Shown here one piece after another: positions 5,306 to 9,905 of a stretch of 9,905 nucleotides of DNA; the stretch's first letter is position 1, and each line of letters begins with the position of its first letter. This DNA comes from Acidimicrobiia bacterium (GTDB lineage Bacteria > Actinomycetota > Acidimicrobiia > Spongiisociales > ZC4RG35), in NCBI GenBank assembly GCA_029865445.1, contig JAOUGY010000130.1, positions 1-9,905 of the forward strand. Reading direction: 5' to 3'. Position numbers and translations under genes: made by a program. The notes below the pieces were generated by a model that worked only from the letters and a program-made list of their open reading frames with translations, was not told the DNA's origin and did no database searches.

Positions 5306-7846
5306 TCAGCTTCCGGGGAAGTTGGGGTATGGAATACGTTGATGGTAGTGCCCGGTGAGCGCATCGATGAAGGCCTTCCGGACTTTTGTCAGCTCACCGA
5401 AGGTGAGATCGCACTCCGACAGCTGGCCGTCGCCCACCTTCTCGTCGATCACCCGATTGACGACCTTGGCGATGGACTCGTGGGTGGGCTCCTCGTCGGC
5501 AAACACGGCCCGGCACGCTCCTTCCACGGCGTCGGCCATCATGAGGATCGCCATCTCGCGGCTACCGGGCTTGTGTCCGGCATGACGGAAATCGTCGGGA
5601 TTGACGGTGTCGGCTCCCTGGGACTGCCGCGCCTTCTCGTAGAAGAAGCGCATGATCCCATCGCCGTGGTGAGAGCGAATTCCTTCCGCCACCTCCGAGG
5701 GGATGTTGAACTTCTTCGCCAGTTCGATCCCGTCCAGCACGTGCTGGCGGATCACCTGGGCCGACTCCTCGGGCGCCATCTCATCGTGCGGGTTGGCGAC
5801 CCCGAACTGGTTCTCGATGAAATACAGAGGGTTCTCGGTCTTTCCCAGGTCGTGGTAATAGGCCGCGGCACGGGCGAGCAGGTTGTTGGCGCCCACCGAT
5901 CGTGCGGCGGAATCGGCGAGCGTCCCCACCATCAGGGAATGATTGAACGTACCGAAGGCCTTCTCCTGGAGTACCTGCAGCGCCTCGTGGTTGCGATCGG
6001 TGAGCTCGAGCAGGCGAAGCGTGGTGGTGATGTCGAACATGCCTTCGAAGAACGGCATGGCGGCTAGAGCCACGAGCGAAGCCATGAGGGCCACGGCCCC
6101 CGCCCAGGCGGCATCCTGCCAGACGACTGTCAACGGACTCTCGCCCACTTCCGCTTCGAACAGCCACGACGAGGCGGCGGCTATGACCGCCGCCGAGACC
6201 GCCGACACCAGCACCGAGTTGCGGAACGACCTCCGGGTCGAAACCGACGACACGAAGCCGATGGGAGCGAGGGTAGCCAGGGTGGCGTACACGCCGAGTC
6301 CGGGCTCGCCGGAGCCGAGGAGCGCCAGCACCCCAACCGCCATCGCCATGAGCGTTCCCATCCTGTTGTCGAACAGAACTGCGGACAGGTACCCAAAGGC
6401 CACGGCAGGAAGCACGTACCAGCTGGATGCATCCTGGTACTGGACGGTGAGCCGGACGGCGCCGGCCGCCAGCACGATGAGCATGCCGAACAAGGTCACC
6501 ATGCGTGGCCGATCCCAGTACACCTTTCGGAACCTGGCGAGATAGAACCCGAGGACGGCCACCAGCACAACGAGCACGCCGAACATTGCTGCCTGGCGGA
6601 CGCGGCGTTCGGTATTGGCGCCGGTTTGGTTGATCGCATCGATCTCGAACTGGGTGAATGTTGCTCCGGGCCCGATGATCAGCTGATCCGGAACAAAGGT
6701 ACGCACCACTTCGTCCACTGCCTGGGCGGCTTCAAGCCGCAGCTCCTCCGTCGCGTCCTGATCCTCGACCAGGTTCGAGTTGATGGTGACGCCCACCAGG
6801 GAGTTCACCACCTCTCGCGCCAGATCGTCACGAACACCGTCGATGTCCACGGACGTTCGATCGGTGCGGGCCGACGTTTGGGCCTGGTCGAGATCCTCAG
6901 GCGAGATACCGATCCGGAACGACGTCGTGAGCCGGTTCGTGGCATGGGTGTTGATCTGTTCGAGAATGGAGCTTCGGCCCAACAACTCCCGGTAGACGTC
7001 GCGCATCCCGTAATCGATCAGGGTCGCCCACGTGTCCTCGCTCAGCAGCGCACTCTCCGGCGTGAGGGTGGCGATCATGTCGTCGACGGTGCCGAATTGG
7101 GCGGTGAGTCCCACCGGCTCCGCTTCACACGTCGTGTCCGAGCAGGCCACCTCCTGGGCAAAGCGGTTGTCGGTGGATTCACCGAATCCCGCGGGGTAGC
7201 CGGCGCTCTCGGAATCGAGCAGGACCTCGTAGTCGCCTTGGGGGACCTCGATGGAGTAACTGCCGTCGCGATCGGTGGTGGCGCGGTATTGGGTGCCATC
7301 TGTGGCGATGGCCACCACGTCGACCTGTGCCCACGCCCGGTCCTCACTCCAACCCCCGGTCGGGACCGACTCTGTGTCGAACAGTCCGTCGCCGTTCACG
7401 TCCAGGAACACCAGACCTTCGATGGTGCCCAACTGCGGCTCCTCCGCCGGGACGGTGGTGGTGGTTTCCTCCGATCCGACAGTGGTGGTCGTCGTCGAGC
7501 TGGTGGAGGTGGTCGGCGGCACCGGCCGCACGCTCACGTCGTTCGGCTGGGTTTCGGCCCGGACCGCGGCGATGATCGAGTTGACCTTGTCGTATACGAC
7601 GTTCTCGCGGTCGGGGTCCTTCACCAGGCGCGGTTCGACTTCGGCGGCGGCGGCTTCGGCAGCGGCTGCGGTCGCGGCCGCGTCCACGACATCGCGCTGA
7701 ACCCGGGCTCGGTACTCGCGACTCGCCACCTCTCCGACCGCCGGTCCCCCTGCCGCCTCGTCGGCGAAACCGAGCGTGAGCACGGTCCACGCCAGCACGG
7801 CCGTCGAGGCGAGCGCCACGAGCCGGATCACGGACTGGCGGTTCAT
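5306..7846 (-). CDS. pgpH: PgpH-type 7TM-HD phosphodiesterase (c-di-AMP) with an inserted SdrD-B-like domain
   Basis: PgpH/YqfF proteins hydrolyse c-di-AMP to pApA with a cytoplasmic HD domain attached to a seven-helix membrane domain and an extracytoplasmic 7TMR-HDED domain. This 846-aa protein has a signal-anchor helix (~7-26) and an extracytoplasmic region (~27-415). It then has seven hydrophobic helices (about 418-437, 449-468, 476-492, 497-511, 518-535, 543-560, 580-600) and an HD domain (~610-835). Metal ligands are visible: FNHS (H636), YYHDLGK (H665, D666), QHV (H702), SHHG (H726) and MADAVE (D772). Family members are about 710-720 aa. The surplus matches an insertion at ~110-247 consisting of a Thr-rich linker and a Cna-B/SdrD-B-like domain, which splits the 7TMR-HDED domain. 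The ATG at 7846 overlaps the phoH stop (ATGA), with GGGAGG at 7857-7862. The position between phoH and ybeY is the classic one. The c-di-AMP substrate is inferred from the family. Confidence 0.93.
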   Translation of the reverse strand: MNRQSVIRLVALASTAVLAWTVLTLGFADEAAGGPAVGEVASREYRARVQRDVVDAAATAAAAEAAAAEVEPRLVKDPDRENVVYDKVNSIIAAVRAETQPNDVSVRPVPPTTSTSSTTTTTVGSEETTTTVPAEEPQLGTIEGLVFLDVNGDGLFDTESVPTGGWSEDRAWAQVDVVAIATDGTQYRATTDRDGSYSIEVPQGDYEVLLDSESAGYPAGFGESTDNRFAQEVACSDTTCEAEPVGLTAQFGTVDDMIATLTPESALLSEDTWATLIDYGMRDVYRELLGRSSILEQINTHATNRLTTSFRIGISPEDLDQAQTSARTDRTSVDIDGVRDDLAREVVNSLVGVTINSNLVEDQDATEELRLEAAQAVDEVVRTFVPDQLIIGPGATFTQFEIDAINQTGANTERRVRQAAMFGVLVVLVAVLGFYLARFRKVYWDRPRMVTLFGMLIVLAAGAVRLTVQYQDASSWYVLPAVAFGYLSAVLFDNRMGTLMAMAVGVLALLGSGEPGLGVYATLATLAPIGFVSSVSTRRSFRNSVLVSAVSAAVIAAASSWLFEAEVGESPLTVVWQDAAWAGAVALMASLVALAAMPFFEGMFDITTTLRLLELTDRNHEALQVLQEKAFGTFNHSLMVGTLADSAARSVGANNLLARAAAYYHDLGKTENPLYFIENQFGVANPHDEMAPEESAQVIRQHVLDGIELAKKFNIPSEVAEGIRSHHGDGIMRFFYEKARQSQGADTVNPDDFRHAGHKPGSREMAILMMADAVEGACRAVFADEEPTHESIAKVVNRVIDEKVGDGQLSECDLTFGELTKVRKAFIDALTGHYHQRIPYPNFPGS
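7106..7519 (-). other. Domain insertion: Thr-rich linker plus SdrD-B/Cna-B-like domain inside the PgpH-like protein
   Basis: Residues ~110-136 are dominated by Thr and Ser with a few Glu and Val, like flexible linkers of exported proteins. Residues ~138-247 match the SdrD-B/Cna-B pattern: GLVFLDVNGDGLFDTE (a possible Ca2+-binding D-x-N-x-D-G loop), then VDVVAIATDGTQYRATTD, DGSYSIEVPQGDYEV and a tail containing two cysteines (235 and 240). The flanking halves of the 7TMR-HDED domain resume normally on both sides, so this is an in-frame insertion and not a fusion at an end. The assignment rests on motif recognition, not on a profile search. Confidence 0.75.
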
Positions 7847-8829
7847 TCGGTTCCCGCCTCCCGATCGTGGCGCTGGTACGCCTCCACGATCGCAGCCACG
7901 ATGCGGTGGCGCACGACGTCCTTGGTGGTCAACTCGACGAAGGCCACACCCGGGATGCCATCGAGGATACGGCGGACCACGGCGAGACCCGATTGACGCT
8001 GGCTGGGAAGGTCTGTCTGGGTGATGTCACCGGTGATGATCATCTTCGAGTTGAACCCGAGTCGGGTGAGGAACATCTTCATCTGCTCTTGTGACGTGTT
8101 CTGCGCTTCGTCGAGGATCACACACGCATCGTTGAGGGTGCGGCCCCTCATATAAGCGAGCGGAGCGATCTCGATGGTTCCCCGTTCGGTGAGGCGGGCG
8201 GTTTCGTCGGGTCCCAACATGTCCCACAACGCGTCGTACAAGGGGCGGAGATACGGGTCGATCTTCTGGGCCAGATCGCCCGGCAGGAAGCCCAACCGCT
8301 CCCCGGCCTCCACCGCCGGTCGCGTCAAGAGGATGCGCCGAATCGAACCGGACATGAGAAGCTCGACCGCGGCCGCCATCGCCAGGTACGTCTTGCCGGT
8401 GCCGGCGGGGCCGATCCCAAAGGTCAGCGTGTTCTCACGGATCGCCCGCATGTAGAGCTGCTGGCCTCGCGTCTTGGCACGGACCACCCGCCCTCGACCG
8501 ACCGGGATGCTCTCAGACAGCACGTCCGAAGGACTGGGGACCTTGTCCCGTACCATCTCGACGACCCGATCGACGCGGCCGTCGGCCAGCGACTGTCCCT
8601 CTTGCACCAGGATCAGCAACTCCTCGAGAACCGTTTCCGTCTGGGCGAGATCGGCTTCCGGCCCACTGAGGGCGATCTCGTTGCCGCGCGCGACGATCCG
8701 GACCGTCGGGAATGCATCCGAGAGGGTCTTGATGTGGCGATCTCCGGCGCCCAGGAGGTCCATCATGAGATGGTTCGAGGGGATCCGGATCCGCCGATGC
8801 GTGGAGTCGACCGATGTATCGGAGGTCAC
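7843..8829 (-). CDS. phoH: PhoH family ATPase (PhoH-like/YbeZ)
   Basis: This is a cytoplasmic P-loop ATPase of the PhoH family, related to the N-terminal core of superfamily I helicases. It is often linked to YbeY and RNA metabolism. From the GTG at 8829 it is 328 aa, the usual length. The N-terminal part (IRIPSNHLMMDLLGAGDRHI and the following ~70 residues) is the KH-like region of these proteins. The signature LYMRAIRENTLTFGIGPAGT leads to the Walker A motif GPAGTGKT (~140-147), followed by LLTRPAVEAGERLGFLPGD. Walker B is VILDEAQN (~237-244), and the downstream block ITGDITQTDLPSQ is typical. The frame is open to 8928, but the upstream part is not PhoH-like, and it covers the predicted promoter. 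No Shine-Dalgarno precedes 8829, so the exact start is uncertain. It is probably the first gene of the transcript running to era, since a -10 element lies about 58 nt upstream. Confidence 0.95.
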   Translation of the reverse strand: MTSDTSVDSTHRRIRIPSNHLMMDLLGAGDRHIKTLSDAFPTVRIVARGNEIALSGPEADLAQTETVLEELLILVQEGQSLADGRVDRVVEMVRDKVPSPSDVLSESIPVGRGRVVRAKTRGQQLYMRAIRENTLTFGIGPAGTGKTYLAMAAAVELLMSGSIRRILLTRPAVEAGERLGFLPGDLAQKIDPYLRPLYDALWDMLGPDETARLTERGTIEIAPLAYMRGRTLNDACVILDEAQNTSQEQMKMFLTRLGFNSKMIITGDITQTDLPSQRQSGLAVVRRILDGIPGVAFVELTTKDVVRHRIVAAIVEAYQRHDREAGTE

Positions 8830-8861
8830 GAGAGGATGGTCACAGGGTGTGCGGTCACGAG
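8824..8861 (-). repeat. Three spaced GTGACC repeats in the phoH leader
   Basis: GGTCAC on the plus strand (GTGACC in the transcript) occurs at 8824-8829, 8838-8843 and 8853-8858, with periods of 14 and 15 bp. The outer copies share nine bases (GGTCACGAG at 8824-8832 and 8853-8861). The copy nearest the gene contains the proposed GTG start codon. The other two are out of frame with it. The array lies between the predicted transcription start and the gene, so it could be an operator or a translational control element. The function is unknown. Confidence 0.5.
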
Positions 8862-8886
8862 GAAGCTGCCCGAATTGGGCTCCGTC

Positions 8887-8918
8887 AGTATAGGTACGGT
8901 CCCGGCTTCGACCTGCAA
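8887..8918 (-). promoter_or_regulatory. Predicted promoter of the phoH-pgpH-ybeY-CBS-era operon
   Basis: The minus strand has TATACT (8887-8892), one base from the TATAAT -10 consensus. It stands out in otherwise GC-rich sequence. TTGCAG (8913-8918) could be the -35, but the 20-bp spacer is long. The start point would be near 8880, leaving a leader of ~50 nt before the GTG at 8829. It sits in the 190-bp gap between the BldD-like gene and phoH, the largest intergenic space in the window. Confidence 0.5.
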
Positions 8919-9019
8919 CAGTTTGCACGAGCCCTTGGACCGCCCCGTCAACCCGACGCCGAAGAGGTGTGCATTGGAACGTCGCACAGGGTGGGACCCC
9001 CGCCGCGATCGCTGCCGAA

Positions 9020-9460
9020 TCAGGGCTCGTCGACTTCTGCGCGCAGGCTTTCGACGACGGCGGGATCCAGCAGCGCGGCGAGGACCTTCAGATCGGATTG
9101 CCGGACGGCGGCCCTCGCTCCTCCGCTCTTTCGCATCCCCTGGATCGCGTTGAGGAAACGGTCGATCGTCTCACCCTGGCGGTCGTCAGCGGCCTCGGCG
9201 GCCATCAGATCGATGGTGGCTTCCCTCTGTTCGGGTGGTTCCGGCAGAAAAACCACCGGTGCCATCTCGAAGAGTGCGGCAAGCCGGAGCAGTCTGGCCA
9301 CCGACAAGGCGCGCTCGCCGCGTTCGTAGGCACCCAGCACCGAAGCTTTGAATTCCCCGTTCGATGCGGCTTCCACGTCGAGCAATGACCAGCCGCGGGC
9401 CCGACGTGCGTCGCGCACGCGCACCCCGATCGCTTCGTTGAGCGGATCGTTGGATTCCAT
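9020..9460 (-). CDS. BldD-like helix-turn-helix transcriptional regulator
   Basis: This is a DNA-binding regulator of the Xre/BldD type, 146 aa. The N-terminal HTH runs ~8-65: IGVRVRDARRARGWSLLDVE, ASVLGAYERGERALSVARLL and LAALFEMAPVVFLP. Compared with Streptomyces BldD as I remember it, the order V-E, S-x-G-x-(W/F)-K-A, V-(L)-G-(S/A)-Y-E-R-G-(D/E)-R-A and L-A-x-(F) is shared, so the relationship is specific. The C-terminal part (~80-146, IDRFLNAIQGMR and RQSDLKVLAALL) corresponds to the c-di-GMP-binding domain. The R-x-x-D element is present (RQSD, ~120-123), but the preceding R-x-D is not evident in ungapped alignment (K-S around 111-112). The start is firm: AGGAG (9466-9470) lies 5 nt before the ATG at 9460. 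It has its own likely promoter. In BldD itself the targets are developmental genes; the targets here are unknown. Confidence 0.88.
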   Translation of the reverse strand: MESNDPLNEAIGVRVRDARRARGWSLLDVEAASNGEFKASVLGAYERGERALSVARLLRLAALFEMAPVVFLPEPPEQREATIDLMAAEAADDRQGETIDRFLNAIQGMRKSGGARAAVRQSDLKVLAALLDPAVVESLRAEVDEP

Positions 9461-9465
9461 GTCGT

Positions 9466-9470
9466 CTCCT
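9466..9470 (-). promoter_or_regulatory. Ribosome binding site of the BldD-like gene
   Basis: The minus strand reads AGGAG, 5 nt before the ATG at 9460. It is the strongest Shine-Dalgarno in the window, and it fixes the start against the longer frame that runs into rsmE. Confidence 0.8.
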
Positions 9471-9491
9471 ACCCCCGGAACACCCGCGGGG

Positions 9492-9500
9492 ATGATACCA
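9492..9500 (-). promoter_or_regulatory. Predicted extended -10 promoter of the BldD-like gene
   Basis: The minus strand reads TGGTATCAT: a TATCAT hexamer (9492-9497) preceded by TGn, the extended -10 form. No TTGACA-like -35 is seen 17 bp upstream. The start point would be near 9485, giving a leader of ~25 nt. It lies in the 65-bp gap after rsmE, so the regulator can probably be transcribed on its own. Confidence 0.45.
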
Positions 9501-9505
9501 GAAGA

Positions 9506-9518
9506 CCACGGAGAGTGG
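9506..9518. promoter_or_regulatory. Inverted repeat CCAC-N5-GTGG, possible autoregulatory operator
   Basis: CCAC (9506-9509) and GTGG (9515-9518) are perfect inverted half-sites around five bases. This is the half-site spacing of the BldD box (TnAC-N5-GTnA as I recall it). It covers the spacer and -35 zone of the promoter above, where a repressor would act. A 13-bp palindrome of this kind can occur by chance, so this is tentative. Confidence 0.3.
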
Positions 9519-9525
9519 CGGAGAA

Positions 9526-9905
9526 TCACGACCCGATGTTGAGGAGCATGAAGACCGCGACGATTGCCGCCGTTTCGGTGCGGAGCACCCGACTCCCGAG
9601 ACCCAATCTGGAGGCGCCGTCGGGAATCTCTCCGGGCTCCCAGCCCCCTTCGGGACCGACCGCCACCACCACCGGCCCGTCGACGACCACCCGGTCGGAA
9701 CCGCCGACATCGGCGACCACCAGCGCTCCGGCCAGATCGTTCCAGTCGGCCCAACCTTCAGAGATCTGCGTGAGATAGGCGCCGCGCGACTGCTCGAGCG
9801 CCATCTGGGCCCAACTGCGAGCGCGTTCGACCCGCGGTGGGCGAGCTTGGGAGAATCTGGTTCGCAGCCAGCAGACCCGGGCGACACCGAGTTCTGCCAC
9901 CTTCT
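9526..9905 (-). CDS. rsmE: RsmE, 16S rRNA m3U1498 methyltransferase (C-terminal part, runs off right edge)
   Basis: RsmE is a SPOUT-fold, SAM-dependent enzyme that methylates N3 of U1498 in helix 44 of 16S rRNA. About 126 C-terminal residues are present. The visible motifs are K-V-A-E-L-G-V at the edge (the K-x-T/A-E-L-G-V block), then RARSWAQMALEQSRGAYL. The SAM-binding knot follows with VVVAVGPEGGWEPGEI and LGSRVLRTETAAIVAVFML. The G-P-E-G-G and L-G-x-R-(I/V)-L-R-T-E-T-A motifs are diagnostic. The N-terminal PUA-like domain is off the window, and the frame continues past 9905. The stop is at 9526-9528, 65 bp before the BldD-like start. Confidence 0.95.
   Translation of the reverse strand, partial: KVAELGVARVCWLRTRFSQARPPRVERARSWAQMALEQSRGAYLTQISEGWADWNDLAGALVVADVGGSDRVVVDGPVVVAVGPEGGWEPGEIPDGASRLGLGSRVLRTETAAIVAVFMLLNIGS

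Noticed and set aside
5257..5364. Longer ybeY starting inside the end of the PgpH-like gene
   Set aside because: The internal ATG at 5256 has a good Shine-Dalgarno and matches the family start. The extension would overlap the preceding gene by about 60 bp.
6626..7996. 456-aa open frame on the plus strand opposite the PgpH-like and phoH genes
   Set aside because: It is antisense to confidently identified genes, has Arg/Gly/His-rich low-complexity composition and no recognisable domain. It is a high-GC shadow frame.
8830..8928. Upstream extension of phoH to 8928
   Set aside because: It covers the predicted -10 element and repeat array, and the translated part does not resemble the PhoH N-terminus.
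8862..9019. Terminator or small RNA after the BldD-like gene
   Set aside because: Short GC-rich self-complementary bits exist (for example around 8990-9010), but there is no T tract or convincing stem. Only the -10 element and repeats were kept.
9461..9754. Extension of the BldD-like frame into rsmE
   Set aside because: The extension is Arg/Gly-rich and antiregister to rsmE, while AGGAG before the ATG at 9460 gives a clear start.

Overview
The window is high-GC, gene-dense bacterial chromosome. It most resembles a deep-branching actinobacterium, possibly of the Acidimicrobiia type. The reasons are a BldD-like regulator, an Era with a non-Asn G4 motif, GTG starts, and a Thr-rich extracytoplasmic linker. 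This placement is inferred from the sequence alone, with no database search. No tRNA, rRNA, CRISPR array, insertion sequence or prophage gene is visible.

Most of the window is one minus-strand conserved neighbourhood. In transcription order (right to left) it reads rsmE (5' part off the window), a BldD-like regulator, phoH, a PgpH-type 7TM-HD c-di-AMP phosphodiesterase, ybeY, a DUF21/CBS/CorC-HlyC membrane protein, era and a SirB1-like protein. The core phoH-pgpH-ybeY-CBS-era is tightly packed. Three of its four junctions are 4-bp ATGA stop/start overlaps (7843-7846, 4792-4795, 3617-3620). Its themes are 16S rRNA maturation and ribosome assembly (RsmE, YbeY, Era), RNA-linked ATPase activity (PhoH), and c-di-AMP turnover at the membrane (PgpH). 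A good -10 element lies in front of phoH, and an extended -10 lies in front of the BldD-like gene.

At the left edge is the N-terminal third or more of RecO, also on the minus strand. Era and recO are usually neighbours. Here they are separated by the minus-strand SirB1-like gene and by a plus-strand pair at 386-2044: a PAS-containing histidine kinase followed 9 bp later by a pterin-4a-carbinolamine dehydratase. That pair converges on the SirB1-like gene with a 6-bp gap and diverges from recO.

The most unusual features are: (1) the extracytoplasmic half of the PgpH-like protein is interrupted by a Thr-rich linker and an SdrD-B/Cna-B-like domain, which accounts for its extra length; (2) the BldD-like regulator seems to keep only one half of the c-di-GMP-binding signature; (3) the phoH leader carries three spaced GTGACC repeats, the last of which includes the start codon; (4) the BldD-like promoter carries a CCAC-N5-GTGG inverted repeat with BldD-box geometry. 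I see no clearly new multi-gene system. The novelty is in domain architecture and regulation.
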